Assembly: GCA_963752325.1 (NCBI GenBank)
Contig: CAVVXU010000004.1
Span: forward strand, 573,549 to 637,548
Source: CAVTJL01 sp963752325
GTDB taxonomy: Bacteria; Pseudomonadota; Alphaproteobacteria; Geminicoccales; Geminicoccaceae
Length of the DNA: 64,000 bases
Direction: 5' to 3'
The position numbers were made by a program, and so were the translations under genes. This document shows positions 34,028 through 42,630 of the stretch, piece after piece. The notes beneath the pieces were generated by a model. That model was not told the origin of the DNA. It saw only the letters and a program-made list of their open reading frames with translations, and made no database searches. The stretch's first letter is position 1. Every line of letters starts with the position of its first letter.

Positions 34028-35611
34028 ATGGCGTACGGCGCGGCACATGAGGACGCCCATCATCCGACCGGTTGGCGGCGGTGGGTCTACTCGACCAATC
34101 ACAAGGACATCGGGACGATGTACTTGGTGTTCGCGTTCTGCGCGGGCATCATCGGCATGCTGTTCTCGCTGGCCTTCCGGGCCGAGCTGATGGAGCCCGG
34201 GCTCCAGTTCTTCACCGATCATCAGATCTACAACACGATCGTGACGGCCCACGGGCTGATCATGATCTTCTTCTTCGTCATGCCGGCGCTGATCGGTGGG
34301 TTCGGCAACTGGATGGTGCCGCTGATGATCGGAGCGCCGGACATGGCGTTCCCGCGCATGAACAACATCAGCTTCTGGCTGTTGGTGCCGTCTTTCTGCC
34401 TGCTGTTCGGGTCGACCTTGGTCGAGGGCGGAGCCGGCACGGGATGGACGCTCTATCCGCCGCTCTCCGCCACGCTCGGTGAGCCTGGGCCCGCGGTGGA
34501 TATGGTGATCTTCGCCCTACATTTGGCGGGCATCTCGTCGCTGCTGGGCGCGATCAACTTCATCACCACGATCTTCAACATGCGTGCCCCCGGCATGACC
34601 ATGCACAAGATGCCCTTGTTCGCATGGTCGATCCTCGTGACGGCGTTCCTGCTTCTCCTGGCTCTTCCGGTGCTGGCCGGGGCCATCACCATGCTCCTGA
34701 CCGATCGGAACTTCGGGACCCACTTCTTCGATCCCGCCGCTGGCGGGGACCCCGTGCTGTTCCAGCATCTCTTCTGGTTCTTCGGCCATCCCGAAGTCTA
34801 CATCATGATCTTGCCGGCCTTCGGCATCATCAGCCACATCGTCTCGACCTTCTCGCGCAAGCCGATCTTTGGCTATCTCGGCATGGCCTACGCCATGGTG
34901 TCGATCGGCGTGGTCGGCTTCGTGGTCTGGGCACATCACATGTTCACGGTCGGGATGAACACGGATGTCCAGGCCTACTTCATTGCCGCCACGATGGTCA
35001 TCGCGGTCCCGACCGGCATCAAGGTGTTCAGCTGGCTCGCAACGATGTGGGGCGGCTCCATCCGTTACGACACCCCGATGCTATGGGCGTGTGGCTTCAT
35101 CTTCCTCTTCACCATCGGTGGTGTGACGGGCGTCGTCCTTGCCAATGCCGGTGTCGATCACTCGCTGCACAACACCTACTACGTCATCGCGCACTTCCAC
35201 TATGTGCTGTCGCTGGGCGCGGTGTTCGGCATCTTCGCCGGCTTCTACTACTGGATCGGCAAGATGTCGGGCAGGCAGCCGCCGGAGTTGCTCGGGAAGA
35301 TCCACTTCTGGCTGACGTTCGTAGGCGTCAACCTGACCTTCTTCCCGATGCACTTTCTCGGTCTTGCGGGCATGCCCCGGCATATACCTGACTATCCGGA
35401 TGCGTACGCCGGCTGGAACATGGTGGCGTCGATCGGCGCCTTCATCTCGGGGGCAAGCGCTCTGTTCTTCATCTACGTGCTCTATCGGACGTTTGCGTCG
35501 AAAGAGCAGTGCGCGGCCAACCCGTGGGGCGAGGGGGCGACGACCCTCGAGTGGACATTGTCCTCGCCGCCGCCGTTCCACACCTTCAACGAGTTGCCGC
35601 AGATCCGCTGA
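34028..35611 (+). CDS. coxA: Cytochrome c oxidase subunit I
   Basis: 527 residues, twelve membrane spans. Heme a and heme a3/CuB ligands are visible: the early His in ITAHGLIM-like VTAHGLIMIFFFVMPALIGG, the CuB/crosslink region FWFFGHPEVYIMILPAFGII, the paired His of VVWAHHMFTVG, and the two late His in AHFHYVLSLGAVFGIFAG. The HPEVY motif indicates an A-family proton-pumping oxidase. The N-terminus WVYSTNHKDIGTMYLVF is typical. The ATG at 34028 lies 29 bases after the coxB stop, with AGGAGGA upstream. Intact. Confidence 0.96.
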   Translation: MAYGAAHEDAHHPTGWRRWVYSTNHKDIGTMYLVFAFCAGIIGMLFSLAFRAELMEPGLQFFTDHQIYNTIVTAHGLIMIFFFVMPALIGGFGNWMVPLMIGAPDMAFPRMNNISFWLLVPSFCLLFGSTLVEGGAGTGWTLYPPLSATLGEPGPAVDMVIFALHLAGISSLLGAINFITTIFNMRAPGMTMHKMPLFAWSILVTAFLLLLALPVLAGAITMLLTDRNFGTHFFDPAAGGDPVLFQHLFWFFGHPEVYIMILPAFGIISHIVSTFSRKPIFGYLGMAYAMVSIGVVGFVVWAHHMFTVGMNTDVQAYFIAATMVIAVPTGIKVFSWLATMWGGSIRYDTPMLWACGFIFLFTIGGVTGVVLANAGVDHSLHNTYYVIAHFHYVLSLGAVFGIFAGFYYWIGKMSGRQPPELLGKIHFWLTFVGVNLTFFPMHFLGLAGMPRHIPDYPDAYAGWNMVASIGAFISGASALFFIYVLYRTFASKEQCAANPWGEGATTLEWTLSSPPPFHTFNELPQIR

Positions 35612-35641
35612 GCGGACGTCGCGGAAGGGATCGTCAATCTG

Positions 35642-36598
35642 ATGGCGCGCGCACAAGACGGCGCCTTCGCGAGCGGTTTCATGGGCGGAGCGATCTCGGC
35701 CGAGCGCTCCGCCTCCGCTTCGTCGGAGGTTCGGGATTTCTGGATTCTCTTGAAGCCGAACGTGATGCAGCTCGTGGTCTTCACGGGTTGGGTCGCACTC
35801 TACTTGGCCCCGGGCCATCTGCATCCGCTGCTGGCTTTCACGGCGATCTTGTGCATCGCCGTCGGGGCCGGCGCGGCCGCGGCTATCAACAACTGGTTCG
35901 ACGCGGACATCGATCGCGTCATGGCGCGCACGCGGCGACGCCCGACAGCGACAGGCAGGATAGCGCCGGCGGATGCGCTGGGCGTGGGCGTGGTCTTGAC
36001 CATCCTCTCCGTGATGGTCATGGGGCTGGCGCTTAATTGGGTGGCTGCGGGGCTGCTGGCGCTCACGATCGGCTTCTACGTCTTCGTCTATACGCTCTGG
36101 CTGAAGCGCCGGACCCCCCAGAACATCGTGATCGGCGGGGCAGCGGGCGCGTTCCCGCCGCTTATCGGGTGGGCCGCCGTCACGGGCAGCATCTCGCTGT
36201 TGCCGGTGACGATGTTCCTCATCGTGTTTCTCTGGACGCCTCCGCACTTCTGGTCGCTGGCGCTCTATCGCATGGGCGACTACGGGAAGGCAGGCGTCCC
36301 GATGCTACCGGTCGTGGCCGGGCGTGCGAGCACGCGGCGCCATATCATGGCCTATGCTGTGGTCGTGGTTGCGGCCACGCTCGTACCGTTGGCATCGGGC
36401 GATCTGGGCCGGCTCTATGGGCTTGCCGCCATCACGCTCGGTGCTGGCTTCATCTACCACGCTTGGCAGGTCCTCCGGCGCGGCACCGACATCGTGGCCA
36501 TGCGTGCGTTCCGGTTCTCGATCGTCTATCTCTTTCTCGTCTTCGCGGCGATGGTGGCGGATCGAGCGCTCGGGGACGCGCTTTGGACGCTGGTGTGA
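35642..36598 (+). CDS. ctaB: Protoheme IX farnesyltransferase (heme O synthase)
   Basis: 318 residues, a UbiA-family membrane prenyltransferase that adds farnesyl to heme B to give heme O. The polyprenyl-diphosphate site is AAAINNWFDADIDRVMARTR (N-x3-D-x3-D), followed by RRPTATGRI. Further motifs are VFVYTLWLKRRTPQNIVIGG, AAGAFPPLIGWAAVTG, LFLWTPPHFWSLALYR-like FLWTPPHFWSLALYRMGDYG and GVPMLPVVAGR. Eight to nine membrane spans. It follows coxA by about 30 bases and supplies the substrate for ctaA further down the operon. Confidence 0.95.
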   Translation: MARAQDGAFASGFMGGAISAERSASASSEVRDFWILLKPNVMQLVVFTGWVALYLAPGHLHPLLAFTAILCIAVGAGAAAAINNWFDADIDRVMARTRRRPTATGRIAPADALGVGVVLTILSVMVMGLALNWVAAGLLALTIGFYVFVYTLWLKRRTPQNIVIGGAAGAFPPLIGWAAVTGSISLLPVTMFLIVFLWTPPHFWSLALYRMGDYGKAGVPMLPVVAGRASTRRHIMAYAVVVVAATLVPLASGDLGRLYGLAAITLGAGFIYHAWQVLRRGTDIVAMRAFRFSIVYLFLVFAAMVADRALGDALWTLV

Positions 36599-36603
36599 CC
36601 GCG

Positions 36604-36726
36604 ATGGACGATGGCGAGCGCCGTCGGCGGCGTATGAAGAATATCGTCGTGGCGCTCGTGCTTTTGGCGTTTGTGCTGCTTTTCTATCTGATCACGATCG
36701 TCAAGCTGCGGGGCAACGTGGCGTGA
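36604..36726 (+). CDS. Small single-span membrane protein of cox operon (CoxF-like)
   Basis: 40 residues: a charged MDDGERRRRRMK head, one membrane helix (NIVVALVLLAFVLLFYLITI) and the ending VKLRGNVA. Such small proteins regularly sit between ctaB and ctaG in alphaproteobacterial cox operons. The role is unproven, perhaps oxidase assembly or stabilisation. The start could also be the Met at residue 11. Here ctaG, which should follow, is missing: only about 75 non-coding bases separate it from coxC. Confidence 0.75.
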   Translation: MDDGERRRRRMKNIVVALVLLAFVLLFYLITIVKLRGNVA

Positions 36727-36802
36727 GCTCTAGGTCTAGCGGGTGTCGGCGCGGTCATTCCTGCGCGCCGAAGGGGGAGTGGATGGTGAGGAGGTTCTGC
36801 TG

Positions 36803-37684
36803 ATGGCGGCGACTGCAGAGGCGGCACACGCCGAAGGCCACGGCCACGAGGTGCCGCACCACGACTACCACCTGGTGAACCCGAGCCCCTGGCCGGCGTT
36901 CGGCTCCTTGTCCGCCCTGCTGCTCACCGGCGGGACGGTGATGTGGATGCACAGCTTCGGCCTTGGCCATTGGCTGATGCTGCTGGGCCTCGCGGGCATC
37001 CTCGTCACGATGGCCGGCTGGTGGCGCGATGTTCTCAAGGAGGGCATGGGCGGCGACCACAAGGACGTCGTCTCGACGGGCCTTCGCATCGGCATGGGGC
37101 TCTTCATCTGCTCGGAGGTGATGTTCTTTGTCGCCTTCTTCTGGGCTTTCTTCTGGGGTGCGATCAATCAACCGATGCTCTATTCGGTCTCGTGGCCGCC
37201 ACAGGGCATCGAGCCGGTTCAGGCGTGGGATATTCCCTTCCTCAACACGATGATCCTTCTTCTCTCCGGCGCGACGGTGACCTGGGCGCATCACGCCGTG
37301 AGGGAGAATGATCAGGATACCGCGTTCAAGGCGTTGTTGCTGACGTGCTGCCTTGGCCTGCTGTTCACCTCCTTTCAGGCCTTCGAGTACTATCACGCGA
37401 TCCACGAAGGGTTCACTCTGGACAAGGGGATGTTCGGCTCGACGTTCTACATGGCGACGGGCTTCCATGGCTTCCATGTCATGGTCGGCACCACCTTTCT
37501 GTTCGTCTGTATGCTGCGAGCCTATTATCACACGTTCAAGCCCAACAAGCATGTCGGGCTCGAAGCAGCGGCTTGGTACTGGCACTTCGTCGATGTGGTC
37601 TGGCTGTTCCTCTTCGTGTGGGTCTACTGGTGGGGCGGCAGCCTGCACTTCGTCACGACGCCCGTGACGGGTGGCGCCGGTTGA
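36803..37684 (+). CDS. coxC: Cytochrome c oxidase subunit III
   Basis: 293 residues, seven membrane spans, no redox centres. Family text: HDYHLVNPSPWPAFGSLSAL, GMGLFICSEVMFFVAFFWAF (with the conserved Glu), NTMILLLSGATVTWAHHAV, FQAFEYYHA, FYMATGFHGFHVMVGTTFLF and YWHFVDVVWLFLFVWVYWWG. It caps the core oxidase and stabilises proton uptake. The start is MAATAEAAHAEGHG, after a GGTGAGGAGG-like ribosome site; an upstream in-frame Met at 36743 is not family-like. The stop overlaps the start region of the DUF983 gene. Confidence 0.95.
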   Translation: MAATAEAAHAEGHGHEVPHHDYHLVNPSPWPAFGSLSALLLTGGTVMWMHSFGLGHWLMLLGLAGILVTMAGWWRDVLKEGMGGDHKDVVSTGLRIGMGLFICSEVMFFVAFFWAFFWGAINQPMLYSVSWPPQGIEPVQAWDIPFLNTMILLLSGATVTWAHHAVRENDQDTAFKALLLTCCLGLLFTSFQAFEYYHAIHEGFTLDKGMFGSTFYMATGFHGFHVMVGTTFLFVCMLRAYYHTFKPNKHVGLEAAAWYWHFVDVVWLFLFVWVYWWGGSLHFVTTPVTGGAG

Positions 37685-37686
37685 GC

Positions 37687-38043
37687 GTGGAGCCATCTGC
37701 TATTGCTTGCGGGCTGAAGGGCCGCTGCCCGCGCTGTGGGCGCGGCCATCTCTTCAGTGGCTTCCTTGAGGTTGCTCCGAGCTGTGACGATTGCGGCCAG
37801 ACCTTCGGCGGGCAGGACAGTGGTGATGGTCCTGTTGCCTTCATCGTTCTCATCGTGGGGTTCATCGTCGTCGGAGCCGCGCTCATCGTAGAGGTGAAGT
37901 ATGGTTGGCCGCTCTGGCTCCATATGCTGGTGTGGCTGCCGCTCGCGCTCGTTCTGAGCGTCGGCCTCATGCGTCCGGCGAAGGGTCTTCTCATTGCGCT
38001 TCAGTACCGACATCGGTCCGATGACTTCTCTAGCGGTGGCTGA
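37687..38043 (+). CDS. DUF983 zinc-ribbon membrane protein
   Basis: About 118 residues. The N-terminal zinc ribbon has four cysteines (RCPRCGRGHLF and CDDCGQTF), followed by two membrane helices (FIVLIVGFIVVGAALIVEV and LHMLVWLPLALVLSVGLM). DUF983 proteins are regular members of alphaproteobacterial cox operons between coxC and surf1; the function is unknown. GTG at 37687 is chosen; TTG at 37681, overlapping the coxC stop, is an alternative. The 3' end overlaps surf1 by 23 bases. Confidence 0.85.
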   Translation: MEPSAIACGLKGRCPRCGRGHLFSGFLEVAPSCDDCGQTFGGQDSGDGPVAFIVLIVGFIVVGAALIVEVKYGWPLWLHMLVWLPLALVLSVGLMRPAKGLLIALQYRHRSDDFSSGG

Positions 38044-38758
38044 GGGGCGTCGGAGGCACTTTCGGCCGGGGCTGACGCTCACTCTTGCCTGCTCGATCAT
38101 GTTCGTCATCCTGATCGGTCTTGGCGTGTGGCAGCTGGAGCGATTGCAGTGGAAGCTCGGTCTCATAGCCCACGCGGAAACGCGGATGGCGGCGCCGGCG
38201 GTTCCCTATCCGGCGGAGGTCGATGACCCCGCCGCGCTGGATTTCCGCCACGTCGTTGCGGAGGGCACGTTCCTCAATGAGAGCGCCGTGGCGTTTGGTG
38301 CCATCCAGCGCGGTGGCCAGCTGGGCGGGCAGCTGACTACGCCGCTCCGCCTCGACGACGGGCGGGTGCTGCTCGTCGATCGCGGCTGGCTGCCGGAAGC
38401 AATGCTTCCTCCGCATGTCCCGAGTGCCGCCCGGTCATCGGGCCACGTGAATGTGGCGGGCGTGCTCCGCTATCTCGGCGATGCGCCCAAGGCGTTCTTC
38501 ACGCCTGCGAACGAGCCCGGGAAGCGGCGCTGGTATTGGTTCGATCAGGGCGCGCTGGACCGGGCGGTCGGCGAGCCTGTGCAGCCGTTCATCCTTTTCG
38601 TCAATCGAGCGGCGAAGCCAGGCGAGCTGCCGGCACCGGAGCCGGTTGAGGTGGACTATCGAAACGCGCATCTCGGCTATGCGATCACCTGGTTCTCGCT
38701 CGCCGCGGCGCTGATCGTCTTCTACATCATGCTCGGCCTCAAAGTGGAGGAGAGCTGA
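38021..38758 (+). CDS. surf1: SURF1-family cytochrome oxidase assembly protein
   Basis: 245 residues with an N-terminal helix (LTLTLACSIMFVILIGLGVW, then QLERLQWK, the family GxWQxxRxxWK motif) and a C-terminal helix (GYAITWFSLAAALIVFYIML). Between them are RHVVAEGTF, VLLVDRGWLPEAMLPP and the WYWFDQGALDRAVGEPVQPF region. SURF1 (Shy1) helps deliver heme A to subunit I. The ATG at 38021 overlaps the DUF983 gene and is followed 4 bases after the stop by ctaA, so translational coupling is likely through this part of the operon. Confidence 0.93.
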   Translation: MTSLAVAEGRRRHFRPGLTLTLACSIMFVILIGLGVWQLERLQWKLGLIAHAETRMAAPAVPYPAEVDDPAALDFRHVVAEGTFLNESAVAFGAIQRGGQLGGQLTTPLRLDDGRVLLVDRGWLPEAMLPPHVPSAARSSGHVNVAGVLRYLGDAPKAFFTPANEPGKRRWYWFDQGALDRAVGEPVQPFILFVNRAAKPGELPAPEPVEVDYRNAHLGYAITWFSLAAALIVFYIMLGLKVEES

Positions 38759-38762
38759 GTTC

Positions 38763-39719
38763 GTGCGCGCTGTTCGATATCTGGCCGCTCTCGCGGCGGT
38801 GATCACCTTCTGCCTGATCGTGCTGGGTGCCGTGGTCCGAACCACGGGCTCAGGGCTTTCCTGCCCGGATTGGCCGACCTGCTATGGCCATTGGCTCCCG
38901 ACACCCACCGAGATCGCTGCGGTGCCGGATATCGGCTACACCTATGGCCAGGTGATGCTCGAGTGGGTCCATCGCCTGATCGCGGGCTTCGTGCTGGGTC
39001 CGCTCGTCCTGGCGCTCGTCGTTCTGACGTGCCTCCAGTGGCGATCCCGTCCGATGCTCGGACGGGCGGGCGTCGTGCTGATCCTGCTTCTTTTGATCCA
39101 GGGTGCGCTCGGAGGTGTCACGGTGCTTGACCAGAACAGCCCCTGGTCGGTGGCCCTGCACCTGGGCAACGCGCTTTTGGTGCTGACGACGATTCTTTTT
39201 ATCCTGACGCGCGGGAGCGAGGCCTCAGCTCAGCACACGCAAGGCATCGGCCTCGTGGCTGTAGCGACTTGGCTGGTGGCGCTGTTTGCGATGATGAGCG
39301 CGGCCGTGACGGCCAAGAGTGGTGCCGCGCTGGCCTGCTCCACATGGCCGCTGTGCAATGGCGCGGTGGTGCCGGACTTGGCAGATCCTGCCATTGCCAT
39401 CAACTTCACGCATAGGGTGCTGGCGGCGATCGTCGGGCTCCTTTTGGTGCTTCTCTTCGGGATGACGCGGGGGCATCGGGGTACCATCGCCGGCGTGGCG
39501 TCGCTGGCGCTGCTTCTGGTGGTCGTGCAGATCGGGCTCGGGGGGCTGATCGTCATGCTCTACGATCCCATTCCGGTCGCTGTGACGCACAATGCCTTCG
39601 GCGTCCTCACATTCGCCGCGATCACCGTTCTGATGTGGCGGGCACTGCCATTCGGGCGCGTGGCGTCGGCCGGCCGCCATCATGGGGAAGCCGATGGGCT
39701 GGCACTACGACGCGCTTGA
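38763..39719 (+). CDS. ctaA: Heme A synthase (CtaA/COX15)
   Basis: 318 residues, eight membrane spans, two homologous halves. Heme-ligand histidines are in LEWVHRLIAGFVLGP, ALHLGNALLVL, INFTHRVLAAIVGLLLVLLF and AVTHNAFGVLTF. Each half has a cysteine pair (LSCPDWPTCYG and LACSTWPLCNG), the Cys-containing type. From memory, most alphaproteobacterial CtaA proteins lack these cysteines and have SGLSMVDW instead, so this gene resembles the beta/gamma or Gram-positive form. GTG start at 38763, four bases after surf1. The 3' end overlaps the carboxypeptidase gene by 38 bases. Confidence 0.9.
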   Translation: MRAVRYLAALAAVITFCLIVLGAVVRTTGSGLSCPDWPTCYGHWLPTPTEIAAVPDIGYTYGQVMLEWVHRLIAGFVLGPLVLALVVLTCLQWRSRPMLGRAGVVLILLLLIQGALGGVTVLDQNSPWSVALHLGNALLVLTTILFILTRGSEASAQHTQGIGLVAVATWLVALFAMMSAAVTAKSGAALACSTWPLCNGAVVPDLADPAIAINFTHRVLAAIVGLLLVLLFGMTRGHRGTIAGVASLALLLVVVQIGLGGLIVMLYDPIPVAVTHNAFGVLTFAAITVLMWRALPFGRVASAGRHHGEADGLALRRA

Positions 39720-41172
39720 GGATCGCTTCCGACGTCTCGCTGACGTCGAGGGAGCGCTCGCCATTCTCGGGTGGGACACTGCGGTGGTCATGCCCAAAGG
39801 CGCCATTGATGCGCGCGGCAACCAGACCGCAACCCTGCGTCGCCTTGCCCACGATATGCTCACGGGCGACGAGACCGGCGACCTGATCGCCGGTGCCGCC
39901 GCGGAGGATGGGCTCGACGCGTGGCAGGCGGCGAACCTGCGGGAGATGCAGCGCCGCTACCGGATGGCGCGTGCGCTCGATCCCCTGCTTGTCGAGGCCC
40001 TGGCACGTGCGACCACGAGCTGCGAGATGCTCTGGCGCGAGGCGCGGGCGAAGGCCGACTTCGCGATGCTGCGCGAAGAGCTCGAGGAGGTCGTGAGGCT
40101 GGTCCGCGAGAGCGCCGTGGCGACCGGCGCGGCGCTCGGCCTCGAGCCCTACGACGCGCTTCTCGAGGCCCATCAGCCGGATCTTCGCGATGCGACGGTA
40201 GAGCCTGTGTTCGCTGCGCTTGTGCAGGCGCTGCCGCCGATCGTCGAGGAGGCAATGGCACGCATGGATGGCGCCCTGCGGCCGACAGGTCCCTTCGCGA
40301 TCGACCGGCAGCGGGCGCTCGCACGCAAGCTGATGACGCAGCTGGGCTTCGACTTCGACCACGGTCGGCTGGACGAGAGCACGCACCCCTTCTGCGGTGG
40401 CGTGCCAACCGACGTGCGAATCACCACTCGCTATCGTGAGGACGAGGTCGCGTCGGCGCTCATGGGCGTGCTCCACGAGACGGGGCACGCGCTCTACGAG
40501 GCGGGACTGCCGGGAGCCTGGCAGGGCCAGCCCGTCGGTGAGGCACGCGGCATGGCCGTGCACGAGAGCCAGTCCTTGCTGATGGAGATGCAGGCCTGCC
40601 GCTCGCCCGCTTTCATCGGCTATCTGGGCAACGAGCTGGCCGCAGCCTTCGGTCCGGACCCGGCCTTCGCCCCGGCCAATCTCATTCGTCTCTATCATCG
40701 CGTCGGGCGGGGCCTGATCCGCGTGGACGCGGACGAGGTGACCTACCCTTTGCACATCGTCCTTCGACACCGGCTCGAGCGAGCGATCATCCGTGATGAT
40801 CTCCAGGTACGCGACCTGCCGGCGGCCTGGAACGATGGCATGAAGGCGCTGCTGGGCATCGTGCCCCCTGACGATGGCCAAGGCTGCCTCCAGGACATCC
40901 ACTGGCCCGTCGGGGCGTTCGGCTACTTCCCATGCTACACCCTGGGCGCACTGCTTGCGGCCCAGCTCTTCGGGGCGGCGCGTCGCGATCTGCCGAGCCC
41001 GGAGGACGAGCTCGCTGTCGGTGATTTCCGGCCGCTGCTCGGCTGGCTGCGCGAGAAGGTCCATGCCGTGGGCTCGTTCCTCCCTTTCGATGAGCTGGTG
41101 AAGGAGGCAACCGGGGGGCCGCTGCAGGCGGACGCGTTTCTGGACCATCTGCGTGGCCGCTATCTCCACTGA
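39682..41172 (+). CDS. Carboxypeptidase Taq (peptidase family M32)
   Basis: 496 residues, a zinc metallocarboxypeptidase, cytosolic. The catalytic HExxH is in GVLHETGHALYEAGLPG, with the third ligand Glu in AVHESQSLLMEMQACRSPAF. Also family-typical are LGFDFDHGRLDESTHPFCGG, DVRITTRYREDE, YPLHIVLRHRLERAII and GAFGYFPCYTLGALLAAQ. The start MGKPMGWHYDALEDRFRRLA overlaps the end of ctaA, so it is read through from the cox operon. It probably trims peptides from the C-terminus with broad specificity. Confidence 0.93.
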   Translation: MGKPMGWHYDALEDRFRRLADVEGALAILGWDTAVVMPKGAIDARGNQTATLRRLAHDMLTGDETGDLIAGAAAEDGLDAWQAANLREMQRRYRMARALDPLLVEALARATTSCEMLWREARAKADFAMLREELEEVVRLVRESAVATGAALGLEPYDALLEAHQPDLRDATVEPVFAALVQALPPIVEEAMARMDGALRPTGPFAIDRQRALARKLMTQLGFDFDHGRLDESTHPFCGGVPTDVRITTRYREDEVASALMGVLHETGHALYEAGLPGAWQGQPVGEARGMAVHESQSLLMEMQACRSPAFIGYLGNELAAAFGPDPAFAPANLIRLYHRVGRGLIRVDADEVTYPLHIVLRHRLERAIIRDDLQVRDLPAAWNDGMKALLGIVPPDDGQGCLQDIHWPVGAFGYFPCYTLGALLAAQLFGAARRDLPSPEDELAVGDFRPLLGWLREKVHAVGSFLPFDELVKEATGGPLQADAFLDHLRGRYLH

Positions 41173-41232
41173 GGGCACCCTTGCGCGGATAGGCGCTGCC
41201 GCCTATGTCCCGCGCGCAGCCCAGGAAGATAC

Positions 41233-42630
41233 ATGCCCGTCTATGTGAGCACCCGCGGCCAGGCGGGCGAGAGAAGCTTCGAGGATGTCTTGCTCGCCGG
41301 TCTCGCCGAGGATGGCGGGCTTTTCGTGCCGACGAGCTGGCCTTCCTTCAAGGCCGGCGACCTCGAGGCGATGCGCGAGCTTGCCTATCCCGACCTCGCG
41401 TCCCGGCTGCTCGCGCCCTTCACGGAAGGCTGCTTCGACGAGGAGCAGCTCCGGACGCTCGCGCATCAGGCCTACGCTCCGTTCGCCCATCGCGCAGTCG
41501 CTCCTCTGAGGCAGCTCGACGCCAACGACTGGCTGCTCGAGCTCTTCCATGGGCCGACCCTGGCTTTCAAAGACTTCGCGATGCAGCTCCTGGCCGCGAT
41601 GTTCGACGAGGTGCTGGCCCGACGGGGTGAGGAGCTGACCATCGTCGGCGCCACCTCGGGAGACACAGGGGCGGCCGCGGTGCGAGCCTTTGCCGGCAAG
41701 CCGCGCGTCCGCATAGCCATGCTGCATCCCGAGGGCAGGATCTCGGCGGTCCAGCGCCGCCAGATGACGACCGTTCTCGAGGGGAACGTCCTCAACATCG
41801 CCGTCCGTGGCACCTTCGACGACTGTCAGGACCTCGTGAAGGCGATGTTCAACGATGCGGCGTTCCGAACGAGGATGCGGCTGAGCGCGGTCAACTCGAT
41901 CAACTGGGCGAGGGTGGTTGCGCAGGCTGTCTACTATGTGTGGGCCGGGCTGCGTCTGGGCGCCCCGGAGCGCAGCGTCGCCTTCTGCGTGCCGACCGGG
42001 AATTTCGGCAACGTCTACGCCGGCTGGGTAGCGCGAAAGATCGGCCTGCCGGTGGCCCGGCTCCTCGTCGCCACCAACAGCAACGATATCCTGGCCCGCT
42101 TCTTCACGACCGGCATCTACGGCCGGGGCACGGTGGTGCCGACGATCAGCCCGTCGATGGACATCCAGATCGCCAGCAACTTCGAGCGCCTGCTCCTCGC
42201 CATCGAGGCCGGATCGGGCGAGCGCGTACGGGCCCGCATGCAGGGTTTCCAGCAGAGTGGGGCAATGGAGCTGGAGGGCGAGCCCCTCGAGGCTCTTGGA
42301 CGGCTCTTCACCGCCGGTCGTGCCAGCGAGGAGGAGACGAAGGCGACGATTGCCGCTACCCGCGAGGCGACGGGAGATCTGGTCGACCCGCACACCGCGG
42401 TGGGCCTTGCCGTCGCGTCGCGGCTCCGCCCAGACCGTGCCATTCCCCTTGTGACACTGGCTACCGCGCACCCCGCCAAGTTCCCGGATGCGGTCGAGGC
42501 CGCCACCGGGATCCGACCGAATTTGCCGCCCGCCTACGCCGATCTGATGGACCGGCCCGAGCGATCGACAGCTCTGCCCAACGACCTCGCGGCCATCCAG
42601 GCCGCCATCGAGGAACGGTTTACCGTCTGA
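41233..42630 (+). CDS. thrC: Threonine synthase
   Basis: 465 residues. A PLP enzyme converting O-phosphohomoserine to threonine, the last step of threonine synthesis. The PLP-lysine motif is GPTLAFKDFAMQLLAAMFDE. The phosphate-binding and substrate parts are GATSGDTGAAAVRAFAGK, RMRLSAVNSINWARVVAQAV, VPTGNFGNVYAGWVARKIGL and TISPSMDIQIASNFER. The N-terminus (YVSTRGQAGERSFEDVLLAG) marks the long thrC type used with homoserine kinase; thrB lies about 10 kb downstream in this window. The stop overlaps the next ATG by one base (TGATG). Confidence 0.95.
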   Translation: MPVYVSTRGQAGERSFEDVLLAGLAEDGGLFVPTSWPSFKAGDLEAMRELAYPDLASRLLAPFTEGCFDEEQLRTLAHQAYAPFAHRAVAPLRQLDANDWLLELFHGPTLAFKDFAMQLLAAMFDEVLARRGEELTIVGATSGDTGAAAVRAFAGKPRVRIAMLHPEGRISAVQRRQMTTVLEGNVLNIAVRGTFDDCQDLVKAMFNDAAFRTRMRLSAVNSINWARVVAQAVYYVWAGLRLGAPERSVAFCVPTGNFGNVYAGWVARKIGLPVARLLVATNSNDILARFFTTGIYGRGTVVPTISPSMDIQIASNFERLLLAIEAGSGERVRARMQGFQQSGAMELEGEPLEALGRLFTAGRASEEETKATIAATREATGDLVDPHTAVGLAVASRLRPDRAIPLVTLATAHPAKFPDAVEAATGIRPNLPPAYADLMDRPERSTALPNDLAAIQAAIEERFTV

